A stretch of DNA of 64,000 nt from Paraburkholderia ultramafica (GCF_902859915.1 NZ_CADIKK010000012.1:1-64000); one strand, 5' to 3'. Shown: positions 46,212-55,166, counted from the stretch's first letter. Numbers and translations: made by a program. Notes: generated from the sequence alone by a model not told the origin.

Positions 46212-46895
46212 ATGTACGCCGTTGAACCCGCGCGCGCCGAAGCGCTCCGTCGTGACCCCGAGCCGCGCCCGTTGCGCTTTCGCCCCGCGAGAGCGGAAGA
46301 TGCCGAGGCTTGCGCGCCGCTGATTTTCGCATCGGGCGTGCGGGAGTTCGGCTTCTTTCTCGGTGAACCGGTCGACTGGTGCATCGAGTTTCTGGTGTTC
46401 GCGTTCGCGTCGAAATTCGGGCGCTTCTCGTATCGGCGTCACCGGGTTGCGGTTACTGGTGTCAATCAGGTGGCGGCGGTGCTCGCGGTGCACGACGGCC
46501 GCAGCACGTGGTTCGACGATCCGCATATCGCGCTGATGCTGCTGCTGTTTTTCGGCGTGCGCCGCACGATTCGTATGTTGTTGCGCGGGCTCGTGCTGGA
46601 GAGCGAATTGCCGGCGCCGAAGTCGTCGCAAACGCTGATCGCCCATTGCGCGACGCGCGAGACGATGCGCGGCACCGGGGTGTTCAGTGCGCTGTTCACG
46701 AACGCATTGCATGCGGGCTCGATGGATGGCGACGGTGGCCGGCAGATCGTACTGGATGTGCTGGTGAGCAATACGCGTGCATACGATCTGTATCGACGCT
46801 TGGGGTTTGTCGAATTGCCGCGCCATGGCCCGGTCTCGCCGCGTTTGCCGCGCGAGCTCGAATCGGTGCGGATGGGGTTTGTGGGAAGGGGTTGA
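46212..46895 (+). CDS. GNAT-like acyltransferase
   Basis: A 227-residue protein whose last part has the pattern of GNAT acetyltransferases: ATRETMRGTGVFSALFTNAL in the place of the acetyl-CoA loop, and VLDVLVSNTRAYDLYRRLGFVELPRHG near the end. The ATG at 46212 follows AAGAGAAG; an earlier ATG at 46158 lies inside wcbT. It ends the lipid module. It could N- or O-acylate the product of the upstream enzymes. Confidence 0.75.
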   Translation: MYAVEPARAEALRRDPEPRPLRFRPARAEDAEACAPLIFASGVREFGFFLGEPVDWCIEFLVFAFASKFGRFSYRRHRVAVTGVNQVAAVLAVHDGRSTWFDDPHIALMLLLFFGVRRTIRMLLRGLVLESELPAPKSSQTLIAHCATRETMRGTGVFSALFTNALHAGSMDGDGGRQIVLDVLVSNTRAYDLYRRLGFVELPRHGPVSPRLPRELESVRMGFVGRG

Positions 46896-46962
46896 GAGGC
46901 TCCGTTCGACGCGCGGCATTGACGGCGCGATGCAATTAACTCAAGAAAAAACCTAAAAAGGA

Positions 46963-48402
46963 ATGAAGACCATGCAAATCTATCCAGTGATTCTTTGCGG
47001 CGGCAGCGGCACCCGGCTGTGGCCGATGTCGCGCGGTGGATACCCGAAGCAATATCTGAAGCTGACCGGGGAAAACACCCTGGTTCAGCAAACCGCGCTG
47101 CGCCTGCGCGGAATTCCCGACATCGCCGCGCCGATCGTCGTCACCAACAACGAGCAGCGCTTTCTGGTGGCCGAACAGTTGCGCCAGGTCGACGTGGCGT
47201 CGTCGGCGATCGTGCTTGAACCAGCCAGCCGCAATACGGCCCCGGCGATTGCCGTGGCCGCGCTGTTGGCGATGCGCGATGCGCCGGATGCGTTGCTTCT
47301 GGTGTTGCCGTCCGATCATGTGATCGCTGGCGAAGCCGCCTTCGTCAAAGCGGCCGAGGCCGCCGCGCAGATCGCCAGAGACGGCTACCTGGTCACCTTC
47401 GGGATTGCGCCGACCGAGCCGCATACGGGCTACGGCTACATCCGTGCCGGGGCACCGCTGGTCGACGGCGCACAGACGTTCGCAGTCGACTCGTTCGTCG
47501 AGAAGCCGGATGCCGATACCGCCCAACGGTTTATCGAAGAGGGCCGCTACTACTGGAACAGTGGCATGTTCATGCTGAAGGCTTCCACTTACATGGAAGA
47601 ACTGCGCCGCCATGAGCCGGAAATCGCGCTGCAGGCCGAGCTTTCGCTGAACGCCGCGCAGCGCGACCATGACTTCGTGCGCCTCGACGCGCAAGCCTTC
47701 TGCGCGTGCCCGAACATTTCCGTCGACCATGCGGTGATGGAGAAGACGAAGCGCGCCGCCGTGGTGGCGGTATCGGATCTCGGCTGGAACGACATCGGCT
47801 CCTGGACTGCGCTCGCCGACATCGCCGGGCGCGATGCGCAAGACAACGCATTGATTGGCGACGTGCTCACCGATGCGGTGACGAATTCGTACATTCGCGC
47901 TGAACACCGGTTGGTGGCGGCAATCGGTCTGGACAACGTCGTGATCGTCGAGACCGCCGACGCCGTGCTCGTCGCGCATCGCGATCAGGCGCAGGACGTC
48001 AAGAAGATCGTTGCCCAATTGAATGAAATGGGCCGCCACGAATCCGTCACTCACCGCCGCGTGGTGCGACCGTGGGGCTCGTATGAAGGCATCGACAGCG
48101 GTGATCGCTTCCAGGTCAAGCGCATCGTCGTGAGTCCGGGTGCGCAACTGAGCTTGCAGATGCATCATCATCGCGCTGAACACTGGATCGTCGTGAAGGG
48201 CACCGCACTCGTCACCAACGGCGACAAGGAAATCATCCTGACCGAGAATCAGTCGACGTATATCCCGCTGGGGATTACACATCGGTTGCTGAACCCGGGC
48301 AAGATTCCGCTGGAGTTGATCGAGGTACAGTCAGGCGCCTATCTTGGCGAGGACGATATTGTTCGTTTCGAAGACACCTATGGGCGTGTAGCCAAGGCGT
48401 AA
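46963..48402 (+). CDS. manC: Mannose-1-phosphate guanylyltransferase / mannose-6-phosphate isomerase
   Basis: A 479-residue bifunctional enzyme of the ManC/AlgA type. The N-terminal nucleotidyltransferase has GGSGTRLWPMSR (13-24) and YPKQ; later come VLPSDHVI and FVEKPDADTAQRF. The C-terminal cupin holds the isomerase metal site (QMHHHRAEHWIVVKGTA) and ENQSTYIPLGITHRLLNPG. It makes GDP-mannose for the capsule, feeding the dehydratase encoded at 26079. In B. pseudomallei manC likewise borders the capsule locus. Confidence 0.95.
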   Translation: MKTMQIYPVILCGGSGTRLWPMSRGGYPKQYLKLTGENTLVQQTALRLRGIPDIAAPIVVTNNEQRFLVAEQLRQVDVASSAIVLEPASRNTAPAIAVAALLAMRDAPDALLLVLPSDHVIAGEAAFVKAAEAAAQIARDGYLVTFGIAPTEPHTGYGYIRAGAPLVDGAQTFAVDSFVEKPDADTAQRFIEEGRYYWNSGMFMLKASTYMEELRRHEPEIALQAELSLNAAQRDHDFVRLDAQAFCACPNISVDHAVMEKTKRAAVVAVSDLGWNDIGSWTALADIAGRDAQDNALIGDVLTDAVTNSYIRAEHRLVAAIGLDNVVIVETADAVLVAHRDQAQDVKKIVAQLNEMGRHESVTHRRVVRPWGSYEGIDSGDRFQVKRIVVSPGAQLSLQMHHHRAEHWIVVKGTALVTNGDKEIILTENQSTYIPLGITHRLLNPGKIPLELIEVQSGAYLGEDDIVRFEDTYGRVAKA

Positions 48403-48430
48403 TGGCGCGCGCCGTGCGATGACGCGTGCA

Positions 48431-48478
48431 AAGCAGGCAACCCGGCCATGTCGTGCGAGACATGAGCGGGGCCTGCTT
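48431..48478. terminator. Stem-loop between convergent manC and small-peptide gene
   Basis: AAGCAGGC (48431-48438) pairs with GCCTGCTT (48471-48478), and an inner CATGTC/GACATG pair extends the stem with a few mismatches. It stands between two convergent genes, so it may end transcription from both sides. There is no long T run, so confidence is moderate. Confidence 0.5.
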
Positions 48479-48506
48479 CGCTGTTTCGCATGTCGATGCG
48501 CTCCGC

Positions 48507-48752
48507 CTACAGCGGCACCACATGCCCCGGCTGCAAAGGCAGGTTCCTGTAGGGCATGATGGTCGGTCCGCAACCGATATGAATTGGCGGAAGATCGCCC
48601 CAGCCGCGTCGGATCAAAGCCGGCATCGTTGTGCCGGGATTCTCCACGGGTATTTCGGGCGTCACCTTGGCGATGCCGCCGCGCACGGATTGAGACGCCG
48701 CACGGTCGAGCGCGTCGGACCGGGACAGGTCATTGAGGATCAGGGTGGTCAT
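48507..48752 (-). CDS. Small peptide with double-glycine-type leader
   Basis: An 81-residue product. The ATG at 48752 has GGAG 7 bases before it, a strong ribosome site that decides the start. The first 26 residues (MTTLILNDLSRSDALDRAAS then QSVRGG) have the look of a double-glycine leader: a hydrophobic start, acidic/basic LDR segment and a GG at 25-26. The remainder is rich in Pro and Gly, with one Cys at 61, and would be a 55-residue mature part. No peptidase-type ABC transporter or modifying enzyme is visible in the window. Role unknown; it could also be a small protein with a chance GG. Confidence 0.6.
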   Translation of the reverse strand: MTTLILNDLSRSDALDRAASQSVRGGIAKVTPEIPVENPGTTMPALIRRGWGDLPPIHIGCGPTIMPYRNLPLQPGHVVPL

Positions 48753-49048
48753 GGTGGATCTCCGACAAGGTTGGATGGGCAATGAGCCCGGACATGGCCG
48801 CGCTCAAGCGTTCCAGTCGCACACACCATGCCATGCAGCGCAAAGCGGCACACGCGCGTCATCTTACGCAGGCTCGTGCGCGAAAAGTGACCGCTACGAA
48901 CCAACTGGCGACGCGCCGGTGTCGTTGCGCCGCCGACATTTCTGCAAGGGCAGGGATAAAGATCGCGGAACCGGCAAGCATACCTCACCGGCTCGCGCCC
49001 CACCGCTCAAAGGCTGTGCGCACACCCCCTCGCGCGAAGCTCGAAAGC

Positions 49049-50491
49049 TCAGTCCTTATACCCGTCGCTCAGCGTTTTCATGAACGCGATGATGTCCTGA
49101 ATATCCTGATCGGTCATCGCGGGCTGGTCGCCGAACTTGCGATCGAGCGGCGCGTCAGTGGCATCGACGTTGGCGTGATACTGCGGCGGCAGATCGTTGT
49201 ACTTTTGCACCTTGCCCGACGCATCGCGAGGATAGATCTTCTCGGGCGCCGTATTGCGCAGGTTGTAGAAGTCCATCACCTGCTTGAGGTCGTGATACAC
49301 GCCGTTATGGAAGAACACCTTGCGCCCGGCGACATTGCGCAACGTCGGCGTCAGGAACATCCCGCAGTACTGCGTCTGCTTCGCGAGGTCGTCGCGCCAT
49401 GGACCGCACACGCCCATATCGAAGTACTTCGGATCCTTGTTGGCCGGAATCGCCGGATTGCGCGGCACGCCGAGCGCCTCATACTGCGTGTCGGTGAAGA
49501 CCGGCGGCAGGCCGTCGCGGCTCGGCTGGCTCAAATGGCAGCCCGCGCAATTCGCCTTGTCCTTGTCGTTGAACAACTGCAAGCCGTGCAACTCGGCATG
49601 CGTCAGTCGCGCCTTGCCTTCGAGCCAGTAGTCGTACTTGCTGGTGAACGCATGGAACGATGGGTCCTCGATCTGATAGCGGCCGACCGCGAACATCGCT
49701 TCCGAAACCAGCAGGCTCGGATTGCTGACGATCGACGGGCCGAAGATCTGCTTGAACTGATCCAGGTACTTCGTTTGCAGCAGCTTGCGCGCGACGTCTT
49801 CTTCGGTCGCGTTGGCCATCTCGACCGGATTCGTCAGCGGCCCGAGCGCCTGGATCTGCAGCGTGTCGGCGCGGCCGTCCCAGAACAGTCCGCCTTGCGG
49901 CACCATCGCCGGAGTGGCGGGCGCGGCGAGCGCGGTCTTCTGCGCGCGTTGCATGCCGGCGGCCTGCGTGGCCAGTTGCGTCATATCGACCGGCACGTCG
50001 GTATCGCCCTGATCCGGACCGATGCTGAACGGCGCCTGGCGATACAGATACGCGAGCGACGGCGGCGGCCGGTAACCGGCCTGAGTCAGATGCGCGCCGC
50101 CGGGCTGGACCGGGAACGCATTATCCGGCGCGTACGAATGCTGCGGCGAGTGACACGACGCGCACGACTGCTGGCCCGAAGCCGACAGCGTCGGGTCGAA
50201 GAAAATCTGTTTGCCGAGTAACGCAACCGCGCTCAACGGCGCGGTTTGCGGGCGCATCAAATGCACCGGATTAGGATTCGCGCCGGTGATGTCCTCGACG
50301 ATCGCGCCGACCGCGGGCGGCATCCGCTCCGGGTACACGAGCGCGTAAGCACACAGGACGGCCACCGCGAGCACGATGCCGGCCGCGCTCCACGCAAGCA
50401 GCCTGAGCCACGAGCGGCGTGTGATGACGGGGCCCGGCTCGCCGCCCGCGGGCAGAGGCGGCCGCATGACGGCGTCTGAAGGATGATTCAT
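49049..50491 (-). CDS. Di-haem cytochrome c peroxidase family protein
   Basis: A 480-residue member of the CcpA/MauG family, which reduces hydrogen peroxide or oxidises protein-bound substrates in the periplasm. One N-terminal membrane helix (about 32-52) anchors it. Two haem c motifs are present: CASCH (110-114) and CAGCH (315-319), plus FWDGRADTLQIQALGPLTNPVEM and TPTLRNVAGRKVFFHNG. The ATG at 50491 is preferred over an upstream start at 50545. It lies downstream of the phosphatase gene but a terminator separates them. Confidence 0.9.
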   Translation of the reverse strand: MNHPSDAVMRPPLPAGGEPGPVITRRSWLRLLAWSAAGIVLAVAVLCAYALVYPERMPPAVGAIVEDITGANPNPVHLMRPQTAPLSAVALLGKQIFFDPTLSASGQQSCASCHSPQHSYAPDNAFPVQPGGAHLTQAGYRPPPSLAYLYRQAPFSIGPDQGDTDVPVDMTQLATQAAGMQRAQKTALAAPATPAMVPQGGLFWDGRADTLQIQALGPLTNPVEMANATEEDVARKLLQTKYLDQFKQIFGPSIVSNPSLLVSEAMFAVGRYQIEDPSFHAFTSKYDYWLEGKARLTHAELHGLQLFNDKDKANCAGCHLSQPSRDGLPPVFTDTQYEALGVPRNPAIPANKDPKYFDMGVCGPWRDDLAKQTQYCGMFLTPTLRNVAGRKVFFHNGVYHDLKQVMDFYNLRNTAPEKIYPRDASGKVQKYNDLPPQYHANVDATDAPLDRKFGDQPAMTDQDIQDIIAFMKTLSDGYKD

Positions 50492-50532
50492 GGCGTTGAC
50501 AGGTAGTTCGATCGGATCCGGTAAACAGGAAA

Positions 50533-50562
50533 ATCGAGCCAGCACGTTTGCACTGGCTCGAT
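50533..50562 (-). terminator. Rho-independent terminator of the phosphatase gene
   Basis: A perfect 10-bp stem (50533-50542 with 50553-50562) and a 10-base loop. On the minus strand it is followed by TTTCCTGTTT, a weak T tract. It lies 126 bases after the phosphatase stop. Confidence 0.75.
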
Positions 50563-50687
50563 CCCAACTACAGTTCGTCGCGTCTCGCGCTCGTGCTCAC
50601 GCGCGCTCCGGGTCGCGATGCAGGCCGACGGCGGCTGCATCGCGCAAGGGCCAGGCCGGAGAGCAGAGCGCTCGCCACGGCGGCCGG

Positions 50688-52484
50688 TCAGATGGCCGGC
50701 GCTGCCGACAGCTTGATGCCCAGGTTCTGATCCAGATACAGCGGCGGATTGTTGCCGGAGCCCGAGAAGTTGAACATGTTCATGATGCTGCCAGCGCTCG
50801 CGTCGAACGAACCGTTGCCCAGGCGTTGACCGCCGAGCCAGTTGTCCTCGATGAACTTCACGACGGACGCCTGGGTGATCGGCGTATCGTCGACGAAGTT
50901 GACCTTCGCCCACGGCGACACCACGATAAACGGCGTGCGCGTACCCGGGCCGCAACGGCCGTTCACCGCGCCGCCGTTCACGCCTTGCGGCTGCACTGCG
51001 CCCGCTGCCGTGCACTGGCCCGCCGCGCTCAGGTTGTCGCTGCCCGCCACCGTCTTGCCGCCGGCCGATTGCGCCGTGGTGGAGTCGAACGACGAGCTCG
51101 TCGGCGCCTTGTAGCGATGGTCGTACCAGCCGTCCGAATCGTCGTACGCGATGATCACGGCGGTGTTCTTCCAGTCAGGCTGTTGCTGCAGGAAGTTGAT
51201 CACCTTCGTGACGAACGCCTGTTCATCGATCGGGTCCGAGTTGCCCGGGTGGGCGTCGCCGACTGCCGTCGCCTTCAGGAAGCTCACCGACGGGTAGTTG
51301 CCCGCCTTCACCGCGGTGAAGAAGTCGTCGGTGTCGTACTGGTGGTGAACCGGCGTTGCGGTGTTGTCGAGCGGATCGGTCGCGCCGATCACCGCCACCG
51401 ACGACGGCCGCGTGTGCGCGAAGTTGGCCGTGCTCGGGTAGTACTGGAACCACGCGTGATGCTGCACGTAGTCGGCCTTGGTCGCGTTCAGCACTTGCGA
51501 GAAGGTCGAGCGTGCGCAACCGGTCGTGCCGTTCGCGTTGACGGTCTGCAGATTGAAGCCGCCCATGAAGCCGCCCCACGTGAGGCCCTTCGCGTTGAGC
51601 AGATCGCCGATGTTCTTGTTGTTCGACGACATCAGGCCCGTCACCGTGCTGCCTGCCGCGGTCGTGCAGACGTCGCCGGTCGGGTCGAGGTCGCCGACCA
51701 TCGTGAAGCTGCCTGCCGAGTCAGGAATCGCGTTGACCGAGGTTCCGCCTGTCACGACCACGCCGTTGTTCTGACCGGACACCACTTCGAGCGCGCCCGG
51801 CGTCGACGGACCATACGTGTCCGTGTACGCGTTCTGGTTCATCGCGAAGTTCTGCGCGTAGTTCCACAATGCCGTGACCGTGTTGCCGTCGAAGTAGCCG
51901 AGCACCTGGCCCTTCGTCGCAAACGCGCCGGTGCTGCCGGCGATGGTCGAGCCCGATGCCGTGAACAACGGGAACGAGTCCATCGCGCCGTTGTTGTACG
52001 CGAGCTGTTCGGCCGCGTACGCGTGGTTCTGGCTCGACGTATTGGCTTGCGCGCGGTCCAGGCGGAACGGCAGCAGGTCGGCGGCCGGCAGGCCGAGACC
52101 CGCGATCGCCACGCTGCCGACCGTGCGGCCCGCCGTGTTCGGCGAGGTGGCCAGCGCATTCGGGTTCGCCGCGATCAGGTTGTTGCTGCTGAGGTTGTTG
52201 ACCGTCGGCGTGCCCGATGCCGCGGTGAATTGCGGTTCGCCGACCGGATTGGAGGCTTGCGGGTAGGTCGCGAAGTAGTGGTCGAACGAGACGTTCTCGC
52301 CGAAGATCACCACCACGTGCTTGATCGGCGTAGCCGTCGCGACGGCGTCCTGTGCCGACACCGCGGCAGTCGGCGTCGACGCGCCCGACGACGTGGCCGC
52401 CGGCGAGCTCACGCTATTGCTGCCGCATGCGGCGAGCGTCAGCAGCGCGGCAAACGGAATGGGTAAGAGGGTTCTACGGAACAT
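50688..52484 (-). CDS. Phosphoesterase lipoprotein, AcpA / phospholipase C-like
   Basis: A 598-residue lipoprotein with lipobox LAAC (cysteine at 20). The catalytic fold is that of the phosphoesterase family containing acid phosphatase AcpA and non-haemolytic phospholipase C: IKHVVVIFGENVSFDHYFATYP at the start, TDTYGPSTPGALEVVSGQ, DDSDGWYDH and TRTPFIVVSPWAKVNFVDDTPITQASVVKFIEDNW. It should act in the periplasm or on the cell surface, on phosphate esters or phospholipids. Transcribed alone on the minus strand. Confidence 0.88.
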   Translation of the reverse strand: MFRRTLLPIPFAALLTLAACGSNSVSSPAATSSGASTPTAAVSAQDAVATATPIKHVVVIFGENVSFDHYFATYPQASNPVGEPQFTAASGTPTVNNLSSNNLIAANPNALATSPNTAGRTVGSVAIAGLGLPAADLLPFRLDRAQANTSSQNHAYAAEQLAYNNGAMDSFPLFTASGSTIAGSTGAFATKGQVLGYFDGNTVTALWNYAQNFAMNQNAYTDTYGPSTPGALEVVSGQNNGVVVTGGTSVNAIPDSAGSFTMVGDLDPTGDVCTTAAGSTVTGLMSSNNKNIGDLLNAKGLTWGGFMGGFNLQTVNANGTTGCARSTFSQVLNATKADYVQHHAWFQYYPSTANFAHTRPSSVAVIGATDPLDNTATPVHHQYDTDDFFTAVKAGNYPSVSFLKATAVGDAHPGNSDPIDEQAFVTKVINFLQQQPDWKNTAVIIAYDDSDGWYDHRYKAPTSSSFDSTTAQSAGGKTVAGSDNLSAAGQCTAAGAVQPQGVNGGAVNGRCGPGTRTPFIVVSPWAKVNFVDDTPITQASVVKFIEDNWLGGQRLGNGSFDASAGSIMNMFNFSGSGNNPPLYLDQNLGIKLSAAPAI

Positions 52485-52875
52485 TTATCTGGCTCCAGAT
52501 TCGACTTCGCCGGTCAGCGTTTCCATCGACAAACGTTTGGAAGTTCGCTGGGGGATATTTTTAGAATACTGCTTGTGGTGTTACCGCTTAAAACTGCGCG
52601 CATTGGACCATTCGATGATTAAGATTTCGGGGCGCGAGCATTACGTTGGCTCTCGATCGCCATTCAGTTGCGTAACCATTGCTATCGTTATGCTGACATC
52701 CGGTCTGTCATGAGAGGCGTTCCTGCCGTCACGCATCGCGTATCGCCGCACGTTTTTCCCATACCGTTTGCCGTTTTATTTGCAACGCAAAATTACAGCG
52801 ACGGATTTCTCGCGCTGCCGCGTTCAAGAAGAAACGGAGCCGCTTCGGGCTCCGCCTCTTATGGGAGAAACCAAC
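52485..52875. other. Intergenic region, divergent promoters
   Basis: No gene is supported. It separates the minus-strand phosphatase gene from the plus-strand WXXGXW gene and is AT-rich near 52550-52640. A 7-bp hairpin (CGGAGCC at 52835-52841 with GGCTCCG at 52848-52854) lies 21 bases before the next start. Confidence 0.5.
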
Positions 52876-53196
52876 ATGACATCGACCCGACCGGTCCGCC
52901 TTCCTGGTTCCATGCTTGCCGCCGCGCTGTGCTGCGCCGTCACGCTGAGCGCTTCGCCCGCGTTCGCGCAGGTCGTGACCGTCGCGCCGCTGGCGCCACC
53001 GCCGCCGCGAGTGGAGGTCGTGCCCGCTCCGCGTGCCGGCTATGCGTGGGATCAAGGCCGCTGGCGTTGGGAGCACGGCCGTTACGTGTGGGTGCCGGGA
53101 CACTGGCAACCGGTGCGCGTCGGCTATCACTGGGTACCCGGTCACTGGGCGCAGCGTGGGCCGAACTGGCGCTGGATCGAAGGGCATTGGGCGTGA
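52876..53196 (+). CDS. WXXGXW-repeat secreted protein
   Basis: A 106-residue protein with a clear signal peptide (cleavage near SPAFAQ, about 36). The mature part carries repeats of the W..G.W type: WDQGRWRWEHGRYVWVPGHW, VGYHWVPGHW and WRWIEGHW. Such YXWGQG/WXXGXW proteins are common, small envelope proteins of unknown function in Burkholderiales. The ATG at 52876 follows GGGAGA. Confidence 0.85.
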   Translation: MTSTRPVRLPGSMLAAALCCAVTLSASPAFAQVVTVAPLAPPPPRVEVVPAPRAGYAWDQGRWRWEHGRYVWVPGHWQPVRVGYHWVPGHWAQRGPNWRWIEGHWA

Positions 53197-53268
53197 GTGG
53201 AGCGTGCTGCGACGCTTGACGACGACGCGCTGTTGCGTTCCCCGCATCTTCCAGCCAGGCAGGTTGCT

Positions 53269-53370
53269 ATGAAATTACTCGTGATGATTTTGCTGGCGGC
53301 ATCGCTCGCTGGCTGTGTGGTCTACCCGGCACGGCCGGCCTACTATCGGCCCGCGGTCGTCGTATATTGA
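53269..53370 (+). CDS. 33-residue predicted lipoprotein
   Basis: A tiny frame: hydrophobic start MKLLVMILLAASLAGC, lipobox LAGC with cysteine at 16, then 17 residues rich in Tyr/Pro/Val (ending RPAVVVY). It lies 72 bases after the WXXGXW gene on the same strand. The lipobox at the right distance makes it more than a chance frame. Function unknown; perhaps an envelope partner of the preceding protein. Confidence 0.6.
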   Translation: MKLLVMILLAASLAGCVVYPARPAYYRPAVVVY

Positions 53371-53557
53371 TCGCGACAGGAGCAACGCGCGACACGCTGC
53401 GATTCATCGTTCGAGCGTGCTGTTCGACGCGGTGCGTGTGCAACGATCTATCTGTTGAAGGTGAAGCCGGCAGTGAACTGCATCGGAAGGAGCGGGGGCA
53501 AGTGAATCACGTTCGTCGTGTGAGGCGATCCGCTGGGCGCGCCGGATTCGAGCGTGC

Positions 53558-54208
53558 ATGGGTCTCATGGCGATGGCTCGAACCACAGTGCCCACGGCCA
53601 TCCACGCGCCGCAACGAATCCGCGCCCAGGAGCGCCATGCCTTGAGCCCGAGCGAACGCGATCCCGACGCCGAGTTGCTCGAACAGATCGGCCGGCAAGA
53701 TCCGGCCGCCGTCCGCTCGCTCGTCGCGCGCAAACTGCCGCGTCTGCTCGCGCTCGCGATGCGCATGCTCGGCGATCGTATGGAAGCAGAAGACGTCGCG
53801 CAGGAAGTGTTCGTGCGGATCTGGAAACAGGCGTCGCGTTGGCACGAAGGCGACGCGAAATTCGACACCTGGGTGCATCGCGTCGCGCTCAATCTCTGCT
53901 ACGACCGCTTGCGCGGCCGGCGCGAAGACTTGCGCGACGAACTGCCCGACGAGGTCGATCCTGCCGCGCTGCCCGACGCGCGCCTCGAAGCGCGTGCCCA
54001 GCACGAACGGGTCCGCGCGGCGCTCGCCGCGTTGCCGGCGCGGCAACGCGAGGCGCTGGTGCTCAGCTACTACCAGGAGATGTCGAACCTCGACGCCGCC
54101 GCCCTGATGGGCATCACGGTCGATGCGTTGGAAAGTCTGCTGGCTCGCGCGCGCCGCAATCTGCGCGCTCAACTGGCCGGCAGCGGCCTTAGCAAGGACA
54201 AGTCATGA
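53558..54208 (+). CDS. ECF-type RNA polymerase sigma factor
   Basis: A 216-residue sigma-70 family factor of the ECF class. Region 2 is around 65-100 (LALAMRMLGDRMEAEDVAQEVFVRIWKQA, with DVAQEVF the core-binding motif) and region 4 around 150-205 (LPARQREALVLSYYQEMSNLDAAALMGITVDALESLLARARRNL). A 4-base overlap couples it to the next gene, a membrane protein in the position of an anti-sigma factor. The target genes probably include the operon itself. Confidence 0.92.
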   Translation: MGLMAMARTTVPTAIHAPQRIRAQERHALSPSERDPDAELLEQIGRQDPAAVRSLVARKLPRLLALAMRMLGDRMEAEDVAQEVFVRIWKQASRWHEGDAKFDTWVHRVALNLCYDRLRGRREDLRDELPDEVDPAALPDARLEARAQHERVRAALAALPARQREALVLSYYQEMSNLDAAALMGITVDALESLLARARRNLRAQLAGSGLSKDKS

Positions 54209-54630
54209 CGCCCGAAAGGTTTAATCAGATCGTCGAAGCCTACGGCGCCGATCCGCGTCGCTGGCCGGCACAGGAGCGTGCGGCGGCGCAGACATGGGCG
54301 CAGTTGCATCGCGCCGAAGCCGACGCCGTGCTGAGCGACGCGGCCGGCATCGACGCGTGGCTTGCCGCCGACAAAATCGATCCGCCGGGCGCGGCTTTGC
54401 AGCAGCGCATCGTCGAGCGCGCGCCGCTGCGGCAGCCGGTGGATCGTTCCGGCCGGCGGCGGCTGTGGTGGTCGGGCGCGGCGGTCGCCGGGGTCGGGTT
54501 GCTGGGCGGCGTGGCCGGCGCGTTCGCGGTGTCGTTCTTCGTGCTGACGGAGAGCGTGCCGCCGGTACACGAGTCCTCTTATCTAACTTCGAGCTTCGGT
54601 GGAACAGCCGCCGATTGGAGCGGCGAATGA
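54205..54630 (+). CDS. Single-pass membrane protein, putative anti-sigma factor
   Basis: A 141-residue protein. It begins MTPERFNQIVEAYGADPRRWP, a motif seen in small proteins after ECF sigma genes in Burkholderia. A membrane helix lies at about 92-113 (SGAAVAGVGLLGGVAGAFAV) with a short outer tail. Cytoplasmic N-terminal part and genetic coupling to the sigma gene fit an anti-sigma role, but no ZAS-type zinc motif is visible. Its stop overlaps the next start by 4 bases. Confidence 0.7.
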   Translation: MTPERFNQIVEAYGADPRRWPAQERAAAQTWAQLHRAEADAVLSDAAGIDAWLAADKIDPPGAALQQRIVERAPLRQPVDRSGRRRLWWSGAAVAGVGLLGGVAGAFAVSFFVLTESVPPVHESSYLTSSFGGTAADWSGE

Positions 54631-55166
54631 ACGGCCGGTCGTGGAAATTCGTGCTGGTGGCGTCGCTAGTGCTCAACGTGTTTTTGATCGGCGCGATCGT
54701 CGGTGGTGCTTATCAATGGTTCGCGGCGCGCAGCGCAAACGCGCCGCTGCTTGCGCAGCAGCGCACGGCGCTGCGCTTCGCGGCGCAGACGCTGCCCGCT
54801 GAGCGGCAGGAAGCCTTTATCGACGGTCTGAAGAATGCGCGCCGCGAGGGACGGCAGTTTGCGCGCGATGGCCGCGAAGGGCGCCGCGAGGTGTTGCGTC
54901 TGCTGGCGGCGCCACAGTTCGATCGCGCGGCATTGGATGCCGCGCTGGCCCGCACGCGCGCGGCCGACAGCAGCCTGCGCGCGCAGGTGGAAGGCAGCGT
55001 GGCGGATTTCGCGGCGACCTTGTCGCCCGAGGAGCGCATCCGGTTCGCCGATAGCCTGAAGTTGAGCGGACAGTGGCGTGAACCACAGCCAGCGGCGAAT
55101 GCGCGGAATCAGCCGAACCCGGCGAACCCGGCGAACCCGGCGTCGGGCGAAGCTACGGGCGATTGA
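54627..55166 (+). CDS. CpxP/ZraP-like periplasmic sensor protein (metal-resistance type)
   Basis: A 179-residue protein with one N-terminal membrane helix or uncleaved signal (about 7-28) and a mostly helical periplasmic part with alternating Arg/Ala/Glu, like the periplasmic heavy-metal sensor family (PF13801). The end is a short repeat NPANPANPAS, coded by a 9-base tandem repeat at about 55113-55140. It is third in the sigma operon and may sense envelope stress or metals and act on the membrane protein before it. Confidence 0.75.
   Translation: MNGRSWKFVLVASLVLNVFLIGAIVGGAYQWFAARSANAPLLAQQRTALRFAAQTLPAERQEAFIDGLKNARREGRQFARDGREGRREVLRLLAAPQFDRAALDAALARTRAADSSLRAQVEGSVADFAATLSPEERIRFADSLKLSGQWREPQPAANARNQPNPANPANPASGEATGD

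Noticed and set aside
48749-49003. Possible 84-residue protein on the minus strand between the small-peptide and peroxidase genes
   Set aside because: No ribosome site, no domain, and Cys/Arg-rich composition typical of chance frames. I see nothing else in 48753-49048.
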